A program made the translations under genes and the position numbers. The notes beneath the pieces are model-generated. The model was not told the origin of the DNA. It did no database searches and was given only the letters and a program-made list of their open reading frames with translations. From positions 34,416,446 to 34,480,445 of the forward strand of contig CM034315.1 in the NCBI GenBank assembly GCA_019925795.1: 64,000 bases of DNA. Direction: 5' to 3'. Within the stretch, counting starts at the first letter, position 1. Each line of letters begins with the position of its first letter. Origin of the DNA: Dendrobium chrysotoxum (lineage: Eukaryota; Streptophyta; Magnoliopsida; Asparagales; Orchidaceae). Shown piece by piece: positions 33,715 to 45,935 of the stretch.

Positions 33715-34415
33715 AATGAAAATCCCATTAGGATTAAAAATTTTGTGAATATGATTGATAACTTTTTATGATTAACAATATTTTAAAAAAAATTATCTAT
33801 ACTTATCCTCCTCAACCAAGAATTTTGATGAGGCTTTTGTCTCCAAAAAGCCTCTTCTTGTTCTTAGAGTCTAAACAAATTATCTTTTGCATAATTCAAA
33901 AAGGAAAGGTTATCCACAGAAGAATCATTCATTTACTTGTTATCTGCCATGGACACCATGTTTTCTTCCTATGAATTATTAGAAAAAAATGTTCTTGAAA
34001 ATATATTTGTTCCACCAATTCAATTTTTGCTTAAGCATCTTGAGTTTAAACTACAATCAACCCATGAAACCTATATTCTTACAAGGGAATAAGGGGGCAT
34101 GCCAATTGCTATCAACAATTTTTAGAAAAGAATCATGAAAAAGCCATATGTTTTTAAATCTAAAAGGAGGGTGTGAGTTGAGCAAGTGAAAAGAAATATC
34201 CAAGTGAAGAGGAGAATGATCTGATAACGTTCTGGACAAAGCCTCAGTAGGGGTTGGGGGAAACTAAGAAATTCATTAATCATTAAATAAAATATGATCT
34301 AATCTTTTCCACATGGTATCTTTATTCCAGGTAAATGCATTACCAGTAAAACAAATGTTATGCAAATTATAATTTAAAATATTGTCATTAAAGTCTTCTA
34401 TAGCATGGAAATTGG
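33715..34415 (-). mobile_element. LINE fragment C4 (endonuclease to RT start)
   Basis: Minus strand encodes IEDFNDNILNYNLHN, FTWNKDTMWKRLDHILFND (34276-34410), SRTLSDHSPLHLDISFH (34057-34239) and farther down a piece like EEAFWRQKPHQNSW (about 33840). These are the LINE family C endonuclease and the region just before RT. It is fused directly to the gag of copia remnant E at about 34415; a single open frame (34276-34755) crosses the join. Confidence 0.75.
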
Positions 34416-35773
34416 GAGGTTTCCCTCCAAGTTCATCTAATTCCTTAAATGCATTTCCTAATTCAACATGTGATGATTTCAAGAAATCGTGTGCAGTAGT
34501 TAATTCAACATGCTTCTTATTTAGTGCATCAAATTCGTCAAGCACAGATATATGATCTCTATCCAAGTCAGAAAAATCATTAACTACATTAGCATGCTCT
34601 TTTTGTAGAGTACTAAAATTAGTGTTAAGGTTAGCATACATTTTCTTCAACTTCCTACACGAGCCATGAATCTTTTCAGAAATAATTAATAGCTCATCAT
34701 AAGAAAGTTGACATACCTCATCTTGGTCTGATTGATCAAGGTTATCGTTAGTCATAAGACATAAGTTTGTTACCTCCTCCTCTGCCTCTTCTTCTGATGA
34801 TTCTGAAGCAAAGTCGGCCCAAAATGCCTTTTATGTCTTAAACTTGCCCTTCTTGAATTTTGCCTTCTCCTCGCCCTTTTCCTTGATTTGAGGAGTCGTA
34901 ACATTGGGGCAATCAGCTCGGAGATGACCTGGCTTCCTGCACTCAAAGCAAATTGTATCGAATGCAACTTTAGTATTCTTTGAGTTTTTATCTTTATTCC
35001 AGTTGCTTTGATGATGCCATTTCTTCCTTTTCAAAAAATTCTTGAATTGGCAAGTCATCAAGACTATATCGTCATCTTCCTCTGCTGCAGAGCTGTCACT
35101 TTCAGAATTATTCACTTTTAGAGCCACAGTTCGCTCCTTTTTTTCACCTGCATCACTTTGCCTTTAACTCACTCCTTTCTCGTAGGCAATGAGTGACCCA
35201 AGAAAATTGTCAATTGAATAAATATTTAAATCTTTGGACTCAGTTATTGCAGTAATTTTTGCATCATAGGAGCTAGGTAAACATCTCAATATTTTGTTAA
35301 CTTTTTTAGAATTTGATAATTCTCTTCCTAAAGCATGCAAAGATGTCACTATTTGCATAAACCTAGTGTACATTTTAGATATAGTCTTGCTAGATTTCAT
35401 GCGAAAAAGTTCATAATCATGTAGGAGATACACAATCTATCCCAGATCTCCTTACCAGTACTACAAGTAGATACTTGCATATAATCTTCTAATTTCAATG
35501 CACAAAAAAAATAATTCAAGAACTTATCATTTAATTGTGCAAATTCTCTATCCTCATTGCTCCATTCATTAAAAGCTAATTAAGTTTTAACTCTATTCAA
35601 CATACGAAACGGTGGAGAATAACCTTGTTGAACCAACATCCACATGTATAGTCTATAGACTATAAAAATGTAGACATGCGTATTTTCCAGAAATCAAATG
35701 ATATATTGTCAAATAAAGGTGGACAGGTTATAGAATAACCCTCCGTAGTGTTATAGTTACAAAAATATACCAT
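34416..35773 (-). pseudogene. Copia gag of remnant E, truncated and frameshifted
   Basis: Gag with ATG at the complement of 35771-35773, closely related to gag of C. Pieces: LLHDYELFRMKSSKTISKMY to SLIAYEKG (35164-35433), knuckle CFECRKPGHLRADC (34831-35127) and coiled-coil part (34416-34755). The second knuckle and everything downstream are missing, because the gene runs into LINE C4 sequence after residue context KELDELGG. Stops and frame changes inside. Confidence 0.85.
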
Positions 35774-35819
35774 GGATCTTATGTTTCTAGGTTTTTTAAA
35801 ACACTATTTTGAAACCCTG

Positions 35820-35830
35820 CTCTAATACCA
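35820..35830 (-). other. Primer binding site of remnant E
   Basis: Minus strand TGGTATTAGAG, two bases from the LTR end; one change from the initiator-Met consensus TGGTATCAGAG. Confidence 0.75.
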
Positions 35831-35855
35831 CTTGAAAGTATGAGATGCGCCAAGA

Positions 35856-35874
35856 GGGGGGGGGGGGGGGGGGG
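35856..35874. repeat. G19 homopolymer in LTR of remnant E
   Basis: Run of 19 G in the LTR box that has 6-7 G in the other copies; expansion by slippage or sequencing uncertainty. Confidence 0.8.
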
Positions 35875-36674
35875 TGAATTGGTATTTTAAAAATTATTCC
35901 TAAACAGGAGTTAAATTTTTTTTTTAGGATTTTTAAAATAACAACACAATGAGTAGAATGCGGAAGCTAATGATATGATCACAATGATGATATTAGTAAA
36001 ATAATTATAGATCTCATAATACAAAGAAAATACAACTAGATTTTACACCACGCAGATATAGTAGTAAGCAAGTATGTGAAAAATAAAATACGGTAAAAAA
36101 ATGGGAAAAACACACTAGAAATTTTTATAGTGGTTCGGTCACTTGACCTACGTCCACTCCCCGGAGTCCTCTTCTCTGAGAATTGCACTACTAAAAGTTG
36201 ACTTTCCTTTTTCTCCCACAGTAAGGCGGAGAAGCCTTTACAAAGCTCCCTTTCACCTCCCCCGGTGTGGCGGAATATCAGACGCTATGTTACCCTCCCA
36301 GTGACGGTAGCAAGCCTTCTCCCTTTTTTCCTTCCAGGAGAAGGCAGAGTACCCGGATGATGTTGATCTTGAAGCCTCTCTTCCCTAGAAAACTTTCACA
36401 AGACTCCCCAAAGCCACAAGAGGAGCAAAGCATACAGCTAGCTTGAGCCATTGTGTGATCCCTTCACAGTCCTTCTCCCTTACGTGCAAGCTCACCTTCA
36501 CCTTCCTCACACAAGCCCTAGATCTCTCCAAAGAAAGCTTCTCTTTCAAGAGTTCCTTCCTCTCTCAATGCTTCTCACTGCAACAAGATAAACCAACAAC
36601 CACCTAATTGAAAGATAAAAGTCCTTTTAAATCAGGCTTCAGAAAAACCTAAAAATTCAACTTTTTTGTCTCTG

Positions 36675-37379
36675 TTTGTATAGTACGATATAACATCGTA
36701 CAGTACGATCAGTTCAAAAATAGCTTCTTTCAGTACGAGCACAGATGAATAGTTCACAAATTTTATGAATATCGTACTGTACGATCCGGAGATTGTACAG
36801 GATGATCATGTTATTTTCAACTGTTCACACAAGAAGATATGTGGGACGATCTCTGGGATGAGCAAATTCGTCTTTGACCATCATCCAACACTATACTATT
36901 TATACAGTATGATAAGTTTATTTTCAGGACATCATCCGGTACGATATGAATGTCGTCAAGGATGAATAGAATAAAAACCTTGATTTCGTTTGGTACGATC
37001 AATGGGATGAATAAAATCATCTCTGACCATCGTATAGTACGATAAATATCATACAGTATGATTAAATGTAATTAAGAAACCAAGATTTTATTTCTTGATT
37101 ACGGGAGATAATTTTGGTAAGTTTTCAAATAATTGTACATTACGATATATATAGTACAGTATGAATAGTTTAGAATATCAAAATTAGAAACTTACCAAAC
37201 TTATTCTGGCAGCTAGGGTTTTTGAATTGAACCTCATCGTATAGTATGATTAATATCATACAGTACGATTAGTTCGCAGAACTAATCGTCCAGGATTAGC
37301 TGATAGCCTGAGTATTAATGACTCATCATACAGTACGATTAAAAATTGTACAGTACGATTAAAAATCATATAGTACGAT
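36675..37379. promoter_or_regulatory. Palindrome array in LTR of remnant E, partly decayed
   Basis: Mix of intact (ATCGTACAGTACGAT at about 36695) and CpG-decayed copies (ATCATACAGTACGAT, ATTGTACAGTACGAT, ATCATATAGTACGAT). Intermediate state between C and the solo LTR. Confidence 0.8.
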
Positions 37380-37688
37380 CAATTTTTTAAAAAATTTTGA
37401 CTTAAAAAATCTCCCTCTATGTGTGTGCATGGTTGCTCCTTTTATATATATACTTTTGTGGCAGACTCAAGAAAATAAAAAATAAAGAAATTAAAAATAC
37501 AAGTTTTTGAATATCCTATTCTACCCAGTTTGAGTCTCCATCAATCTTGAGCGATGTGTATCTGACCTGAAATGTCAGTGCTCACAGACAAAGATAAAAA
37601 TTTATAATCTTTAAGGAAGTCCATATAAATTCAGTAAGTATTAGTTGTCACCATCAAAATCAAGTGCTCGGGATCCTGAATTTCAATA

Positions 37689-37933
37689 GTACCTAATGCC
37701 ATATCATCCTAGAAATAGTATACATGTCTTTACAAAGTCCAAAATATATACTCTGAAAAATACCTAGAAAAACTTCTTCCCACTAATACAAACTACCATC
37801 CATATAAATGAAATGCATGACTAAATATAAAAAGTAATTTATTTATTCATTGATTTGATAATTTATAACAAACACAAACTCTATAAAAAGAAAGGTGGCT
37901 GGCTCCACCACAACAAAGCCAGATTTTTAATCC

Positions 37934-37936
<3 letters not shown>
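37689..37936. other. Spacer between remnant E and LINE C2
   Basis: About 250 bp AT-rich sequence; no gene or element recognised. Confidence 0.5.

Positions 37937-38027
<91 letters not shown>
37937..38027. repeat. (TA)n microsatellite, about 91 bp
   Basis: Uninterrupted TA dinucleotides located exactly at the 3' end of LINE C2, where a poly(A) tail is expected. Confidence 0.95.
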
Positions 38028-38031
<4 letters not shown>

Positions 38032-39157
38032 AAGGGGAAACCCAACGGAGAGGGCCTACACGTTAATATTAGTAAAAATTACGGAGTCCTTAAAGGGCCC
38101 TTAAGCTCGCTAATGCTCATAAGAGCTACAAAATTAAATAAAAAAAAACTAAGAGCTCAAAGTCCCTACTAAGAAAAAATACAAATAAACCTAGATACAC
38201 TCTACGGTGCATAAGAAAGAGCACCCAAAAAATAAGAAGGAAATGCAAAAAAGCATTTAGCTTCAGCTCCCCAACCAAAATGACAGCAGCACTAGTACCT
38301 GCACTTAGAAAATTCTGCAAAACAAGATGAGGCCAAAAGTAGAAGAAACATAAGTAACCATACCAGAAATCAAATTGATAAGTCCAGCCACCACCAATAG
38401 CCCTACCATCATGAAACCAATAACACCAAGCTACAGTGAAACTGAAAGAACAATAATAGAGTCACTTCATCCAAGCATGAGAGAAATTAGGCAAAAAATC
38501 ACAGTTGGCAGAAAAGGAATACCCAATCTGGAAGACCAGGTTAAAGGCCATAAGCCCCCACAAACCAAAGATATCCATCAACAAAGACCTGGAAAGACCA
38601 AACCAAGTAAAGAGAACCTGAGCAACACCCACCAGCCAAATCGAGGGAAATGGAACAACCACCCCACTCACACCCCCAAAAAGCCCAGCCACAGGAAACA
38701 AAAAATTCAGCCACAAAAAACCTGGTTCATAACTAACCACCCAGCCATGGAGAACCATATAAAAATCTCCAGCACACCCCCAACAAAAATTGGCCAGTAG
38801 CACCTCCAGCACACCACCATAAAGAAAACAAAACTAGCAATAATTACCCAGTAAGACCAAACTAAGTAGGGACAACCTAAGAAACACCCACCAGCCAAAC
38901 TGAGGGAAACGGAACAGAAACCCCACTCAAACCCCCTAAAAAGTCTAGCCACAAGAAACAGAAAATAAAGCCACACAAAACTATGCTCAAAATTAACAAC
39001 CCAGCCGAGAGGAACCATAGAAAAATCTCCAGCAGACCTCCAACAAAAATTATCCAGCAGCACTTCCAGTACACCACGACAAATACAACAATAAGGAAAA
39101 AAACCCCAGCACCATACAGAAAATCCAAGCCAAAAACCAACACCCATAACAAAATTA

Positions 39158-42100
39158 CTAAATAACATAAGGTAAACCGAACTTATCCAAATGTAAAATG
39201 CCTTTCATACAAAAAGGAAGATTAGCTGCCAAGAAATCCGACATAGAATCCAAACTATAGCCCCAACTGGCGATGGCATGAGCACATGCATTGACCTTCA
39301 CATGAACAACAGAGAAAGAGCAATTTAAGAGGCTCAAGAAATTCCTAACGTCATGCCTCATGTAAAATAAAGCAGAAGAATAGATAGTATTATCCCCCAA
39401 GGTTAAAGACTATTAACAATAAGTAGAACCAACCTCAACCATAATATTGATGTAATCAAGAGAGAAACACAATCTTAACCCATAAAGAATAGCATAGGTT
39501 GTAGCAAAATTTGCATCACAATTATCAAGAGGACCCACAAAACCCAAAATGCAATTACCATTAGAATCTCTTATGATACCACCATAGCTCGAAATAGAGT
39601 TGATGTTACCAGCATCCACATTTAACTTAAGAAAGTTGATAGTAGGCTTCATCCAAGAAATCCTCCTGGGTAAAATATGAATACTATCCACATCTAGCAT
39701 AATACCAAGATTAATCGCAATAGAAAAATAGTTTTTGAAATTCTTAACAGAAAGTAACTTAGCAGAGTAAAGTGCCACAATCCTATCTTTCACATTTTGA
39801 ATAATTCTATGATGATTCATTTTCACACCATTGAAATGAGAATTATTCCTATCCAACCATAAATACCAGAGGATAAGGGAAGGAATAACATTCCTGATAT
39901 GACCTTTGGAATAAACAAACCAACAGTTGAGTAATGAATTAATCGAAACATTAGCATTAAAAAACTTTAATTAACAAATATCTTCAAAATACATCCAGGC
40001 TTTGACAACAAAAGGACCAGAGATAAAAATGTGATTCATATTGTCCAAATGATAACAGCATTGGCATTTAGAAGGGAGGAAAAAACCACTTTTAATCAAA
40101 TTATCATCCGTAGGGATAAACTTATGTAAAATTCTCCAAACAAAAATAAAGACCGTAGAAGGAATACTTTTATGCCATACATATGGAAAATCTTAGAAGC
40201 CTCTTTCTTAGTTCTAACGGAATGCTAAGCATCCTTTAATATAAAGTTACTATCTTTAGATAAGGCATATAATTGAACATCAAGAGAGTTAATGTTCAAA
40301 GGGATTTGCAAAATTTGCTGAATAATAAAATTAGGAACAACATTAGAAAGTTTCTCAACATCCCAACCATTATTAGTGAAAAAATAATTAACCTTCACAG
40401 TAGCATTGGAAGAAGTATTAATAATAGAATCAATAGAATTACCACTCAAACAACGATCCTGCCAAAAGAAAATATTTCCAGCACTAAGGCCCCAAAGGAT
40501 AAACGGCTCAATATTCCATTTAACTTTGCAAAGATGTTGCCAAACTTTGGAGTTACCTTTACTAAAGCCACACATGGTTGGGTGCTTCCCCCCACAATAT
40601 TTGACAATCGTAAAATTAGCCCAAAGGCTCAAATTAGCATGAAAATTATACCATAACTTAAATGAGAATGAGTAGGCCAAATCATTCATAGATTTACAAC
40701 CAAGAGCCCCTTCATCCAAAGTACCACAACATTTATCCCAAGAGGACCAGTGGATTTTGGAATTACTACTAGGCCCTTTCTAAAAAACTTATTAAAAATT
40801 CTATCAATTCTATTACACACAGCATGAGTAGGAAGCAAAGTTTGAAAACTATAAATAGGGATAGAACAAAGAACACTTTTAAGAAGACTAAGCCAACATC
40901 CAAAGCTTAAAAAATTTGAATCCCATGACAAAAGTCTGTTATGAACAACCGTGATTAAATCATAAAAAAGAAAAGATTTCTTCCTACCCTTAAAAAGAGG
41001 CACACCAAGGTACTTTAAAGGAAAAAACCATGACTGAAAATAATTAAATTCTTAATAGCCACATTATGATCAGAAGGGACTTTATTAGCAGAGATAAAGC
41101 AACACCTATGTTTATTAAATCCAGCCCACTCCCCAATTCAAATTGGTGAAAAAACCTCAAAAGTTTCTAAATCATATTCATCAAAGCATTCGTAAAAATA
41201 ATAAAATCATCAGCAAAATGCAAGTGAGGAATATGAAAACCACCTAAAGTTCTAAAATAAGGCTAGAATACTTCTCAAAAATATCAGTAAGCCCACGAGA
41301 AAGGTACTCAGCCACAATAATAAAAAGGGACAGAGAGATGGTATCACCCTATCTCAGCCCATGAGTAGCCTTAAAAAAACCATTAGTCTTACCATTAATA
41401 ATGATAGAAAAATAGGGTTTTCAATGCAAAGCTTAATAAGGTTGATAAAATTTAAATCAAAACCAAACAACTTCATAATATCGTAAAGAAAATTTCAATC
41501 AATATTATCATATGCCTTAGCAATATCAAGTTTCAGAATCATATTTCCACCTCTAACCTTGGCATCTAAATCTTGACAAAATTCTTGAGCCAAAAGAATA
41601 TTATCAGCAATAGCTCTCCCTTTAATAAAGAGCATTTTGAAAGGAGAAATAACTTTAGGAAAAAAAATTGATAAACGCTTCATCAAAATTTTAGAGATCA
41701 GTTTATAATGAAAGGTGCACAGACTAATAGGTCTAAAATCATTCCAAGTAGTGACAGAATTATTCTTAGTAATAAGCATAATAGATGTAGAAGTAAAAAA
41801 CTTAGGAATAGAATTATCTTGAAAGAAGTGAATAATAATAGAAAAGAGGTCATTACCAATAATGTGCCAAGTTTTCTAAAAAAATTTCATTGTGAAAACA
41901 TTTGTCACAATTCATACCAAAAATAGTGTCTTTAACTTCCTCCAAAGGAGGAGAATTAGACAAGAAGACATTATCATCACGAGAGATAAGATTAGGAATA
42001 ATTTTAGGAATTTTAATAATAGAAGGGTAGAAGGTTTTATTTAGATGATTCTGGAGGTGTTGAACAGCTAAAGTGGCAATTTCAACACCATCCATAGTAA

Positions 42101-43212
42101 CAGAGCCATCAACCCGATTAATTTTATGAATATAATTAATAGCACGTTTCCTCATAACCAAAGCATGAAAATATTTAGTATTATTATCACCCTCCACCAG
42201 ATGTTTCACAGCCACTTTTTGCTTCCAAAAAATTTCCTCTTGAGCTTGTAATTTAAAAAGGTCATCTTTAGCCTCTTTCAATAAGCAAAAATTAGCTCCA
42301 GAAGGCACCAATTGACACTGAGCCTCAAGAGAATTCACTTTATCTTTCATATTTAAAATGTTGGAAAAGAGATTCTAAAAACATTGTGATTCCACCATTT
42401 TAAAACAAACTTAAGCCTTTTCAGCTTAAAACAAAATCTTCTCATACCAGAAATAGAATCATCCGGATATATAGGGGCAAGCCAATTATCCTTAACCAAA
42501 TCCATAAAAGAATCATGAAGTAACCACATATTTTGTAATCTAAATTGAGAAGGAAAACCCTAACTGTAAGCTTAATTTTAATATAAAGAGGAGAATGATT
42601 AGAATGGGTTTTGCTAAGATGATTAACATTAGTAGACTCAAAAGAATTCAGCCAATAATCATTTAATAAAACCCGATCAAGCCTTTGCCATAAATTCCCA
42701 CGATGCCAAGTAAAGCTATCACTAGAGTAACCAATATCAATGAGGTTATAATCCATAATCATACTATTAAAATCCTCCATATGTGCTCAGATGAGTTAGT
42801 AATGGTATTAAAATCTCCTCCCACAAATCAGGGAAGGTTACAAATACTATGAAATTGAGTAATTTGATCCCATAAAATATTTCTAGTATAATGAGAGGAA
42901 ACAGCATAAAAAAAATGAAGCACAACATTGCAAATTAGAGCATTCGATATTACAATGAATAACTTGATTAAAATCACCAATAATGTCAACCCGAACCAAA
43001 TCTTTCCATAAAACCTAAATTTTATTAGACACATTTGACATAGCATTTTTAAAACCCAAAAATTTAGCAGTATTAAGTACCTTATTAGGGGAGATAAGAG
43101 GCTCAAGCAAAATAAGAAGCAAAACATTATAAATATGACATAAGTTTTTAACTCTAAACTTAGAAGAAGGGCAACCAATGCCCCTAACATTCCAAATAAT
43201 GGCGTTAAACAT
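39158..43212 (-). pseudogene. LINE C2 ORF2: endonuclease, RT, zf-RVT, RNase H (decayed)
   Basis: Starts MFNAIIWNVRGIGCPSSKFRV (43212). Endonuclease to 42442, but the LSDHSPL motif of C1 is HSNHSPL here, a D-to-N change at a catalytic-motif residue. RT: VEGDNNTKYFHALV (41853-42350), TTWNDFRPISLCTFHYKLISK and DIAKAYDN (41495-41779), an FADD-like motif near 41200. Post-RT: LLSWDSNFLSFGCWLSLLKS (40686-41003), GNIFFWQDRCLSG (40225-40719). RNase H: FLKLNVDAGNINSISSYGGI (39413-39856), ending LDKFGLPYVI (39158-39400). Frameshifts between nearly all segments. Confidence 0.85.
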
Positions 43213-43223
43213 AAAAACACATA

Positions 43224-44900
43224 TTAATGATAAGTATGTGAATGGGTGTTTCTATGCAATTGTAAAATAACATTCTTTAGCTTCCTACCTCTCCTACCAT
43301 GAGCTTTAATATAACTAGTATCATTATGATCTCTAGCAAAACATTTAGCCAGCACATCTGACTCCTCAGTGTCAGTAAAAGCATCACTAAGATAATGATC
43401 CATCAGAGGAAACTTAATTTCATTAATCATACCTTACTACCCCTTTGGGAGAGGCAATTCTCCTTCCTTATAGAAAATATCATCTTCCGTATTGGTTTCA
43501 TTGTTAACAACATTACCATCAATCTTCTCCACATTGGTTTGGGTTAACACCTTTTGAGGAAATTCACCTTCCTCCAAAGGATCACTTTCATTACTATACA
43601 AACCAAGTCCCACATTTTCTTCCACAACCAACACCAATTCACCTTCCTTCAAGTTATTGATAATCCCCACATTATCTATACTAATCCTTTCAGCAGCAGT
43701 AACAATATCTTGATCATTCACAACATATTGAAAAGAAGTAATATTAGTACAATTATTAGTAGTCAACATACAATCCAAATCAGGCATCATTTTGTTCATG
43801 TCACAAGGACTAATAGGTTCTGAAATAACATTATTTTGAGTAATATTGACGGTTATCATTAGTTCATCCAATTTTTCACAATCAAAAATACTGGGTTGCT
43901 GCTGAGCCAAAGCCTCCTCGACTAATCCAAGAGAAGGATTCTCCTTCTCCTGAGATGTTATATGATCCCTCATAGAATTTTCTTACATTTATTTAGATGG
44001 TTCGTTATCCTTACAAAGATGAGGATGCAACCTATAACATTCATTAAACCGATGGCCATGCATTTTACAATGAGAACAAAAAATAGGTAGATTTACAAAG
44101 TCAACTTTTTGAAAATATCCATTTAATTTTGAACCCAGCCAAATTTCATTAGGATGTTTCTTGGACACATCCAACTCGACTAAAATATGCACCACTGATG
44201 AGCATGAAAGAGAGGCAGTAGCCTGATCCGTCTACAACAGCCTACGAAAAATTGAAGCAAGACCAAATAAAACTTGGGAGTTAAAGAAATGCAATCTCAA
44301 GTTCGAAAAGGAAATCCACATCGGAGCTATGGGAGACTCATGATGAACATCAAAATCTGGGGTCCATTTAAGTAATCGCATCTAACAAGCTTGGATATAG
44401 TAAGATCTTCTAGAAAATATGTGACTATAATCAAGATCATTAGAGAGCTAGATTGCAATGTATCTTAGATCCAATAATCAAATATGAAACGAACCAGAAA
44501 GCTTAACATTCACAAAAAAATTATGAATAACATCAAGATTTGGTCTCCACAATATAAATTTCCCTACTAAATTTAACACAAAAGGGGAAGCCAGTTGAGA
44601 AATAACCAAATCCTCAGTGTGCAAGACAATCTATAAAAGAAGTCTGAACAAACTGCAGTTTAGAAATGGAAGAAGAAGGACCAACCAGAACATCTTTAAA
44701 AGACCTAGACTTTGCACCAGGACCCAAAGATGAGGAGGGAACCAAAGACATTGGTGTCATCACCATCCAGGAAAATGAAAATAAAAAATGACTACCAAAA
44801 CAAAAACCAGACAAATAACTAGCCCAAAGAGACGACAACCCAAAAAGAAATAACCAAAAAATGAAACTAGAGGACAACGGAGTAAAAGGGAAAGCAGAAC
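43224..44900 (-). pseudogene. LINE C2 ORF1: DUF4283-like plus CCHC knuckle (decayed)
   Basis: N-terminal SRSFKDVLVGPSSSISKLQF (44614-44877), knuckle region FCSHCKMHGHRFNEC with IWLGSKLNGYFQKVDFVNLP (43989-44195), acidic middle (43437-43973), C-terminal AKCFARDHNDTSYIKAHGRRGRK (43224-43430). Same architecture as C1 ORF1. Confidence 0.8.
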
Positions 44901-44939
44901 ACCAAAACTGCCAAAAAACCTAAGGCCAAAAGGCCCCAA

Positions 44940-45935
44940 TGTTGCGAATCTGGATCCAAGGACTATGATTTTGATGATAGCAAACATTTTCATTTCTAGT
45001 TGAGTGTCTACTCTTTCAGGTTCACAAGATTAGTTGCAATTCAAGCCAGCTCAAGATCAAGTCAGTTTGTGCGTGGTTAAGGTTCAATGTACTTTTTCAC
45101 CTTTCTTGAGTCAAGTGTAATGTAATGGATCCATAAGCTAAGTAACCTTGCACACACACACTCAGGGGGAGAGTTTTAGGGAGTTAGAGTTTCTATTCAT
45201 TTTTTATTCAAATCGTCCTATTAAGTTAGAAATTCATCCTGGACGATCCATTGAAAAAAGAAACCCTAATTATAATAGCCATGTTAGGTCAGTCTGATTA
45301 AGCGATCATCCTAGAAGATACTCCCATCGTATAAGATGATATGCTCAAATAAGAAATTCTCAGCCGCCAGACCAAGTTAGGCAAGTTTTTATTTTAGCTT
45401 TTTGATCTGATCATCCTAGATGATACGTGTATCATCTTGGATGATCCATTAAAATCATGCCTAAATTAGTCAGGTGATGAAGGAAAATAGTTAAGGTTTG
45501 AGTGATTTGATCATATCATCCTGGATGATCAATTAGAAAACCTGACCGTCTAGTGCATTTCACCTGGATGACCCGAATAGCTTGCCAGACTATATTCCTG
45601 ATTTTGAACTAATCATACGAGATGATAGAAATATCATCCTGGATGATCAAGTCATTTTGAAATCATCCAGTATGATTTACCTATACAACTCGAATAGTCT
45701 ACCAGACAATTTTAGTCTTTTTGAACTAATTGTACATGACGATATACGTATCATCTTGGACAATCAAGTCATTTTGAGATCATCCAGCACCAATTCTCCT
45801 GGATGACCTGAATAGTCTTCTAGATGAAATTCCCGAATTAAAAATTCTGGACAATCTCAAAATCATCCCAGTGATATAAGCAAAATGTTTCTTTTGATCA
45901 TCTAGAATAACCAAATCATCCAGGCTAAAAGGGTC
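44940..45935 (+). repeat. Copia LTR fragment X, plus orientation, 3'-truncated
   Basis: Starts TGTTGCGAATCTGGATCC, close to the start of the element D LTR (TGTTGCAAATCTGG on its coding strand), then the palindrome array, and stops at about 45935 where LINE A2 begins. It is the only copia LTR here on the plus strand. The TATA region, primer site and internal sequence are absent. Confidence 0.8.
45212..45925. promoter_or_regulatory. Palindrome array in LTR fragment X
   Basis: ATCATCCTGGATGAT-type copies, frequently paired with 6-bp spacers, for example near 45411/45432, 45611/45632 and 45728/45749 (centres 21 bp apart). Confidence 0.8.

Larger units (their letters stand above)
34416..37688 (-). 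mobile_element. Copia remnant E: 5' LTR, primer site, partial gag
   Basis: Minus-strand element of the same family as C, keeping only the 5' LTR and most of gag. Pol, third ORF and 3' LTR were lost at the join with LINE C4. Its LTR shows many C-to-T and G-to-A changes at CpG sites relative to C, so it is older. Confidence 0.85.
35833..37688 (-). repeat. 5' LTR of remnant E
   Basis: 1856 bp; plus strand TGAAAGTATGAG at one end and TTTCAATA at the other (terminal TG of coding strand now TA). Contains the TGGTTCGGTCACTTGACC block (36132) and the palindrome array. A G19 run (35856-35874) stands where C has G7. The TATA position (about 36625-36632) reads TTTAAAAG-like on minus. Confidence 0.88.
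38028..44939 (-). mobile_element. L1-type LINE C2, full-length-like
   Basis: Minus-strand LINE, 6.9 kb, with ORF1 (44900-43224), ORF2 (43212-39158) and a 3' UTR (39157-38028) ending in the family 3' block (AAGGGGAAACCC on plus). It is the only copy in the window with all ORF2 regions represented, though with many frameshifts. Its 5' end abuts LTR fragment X. The UTR frames at 38126-39168 are T-rich artefacts without supported function. Confidence 0.85.
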
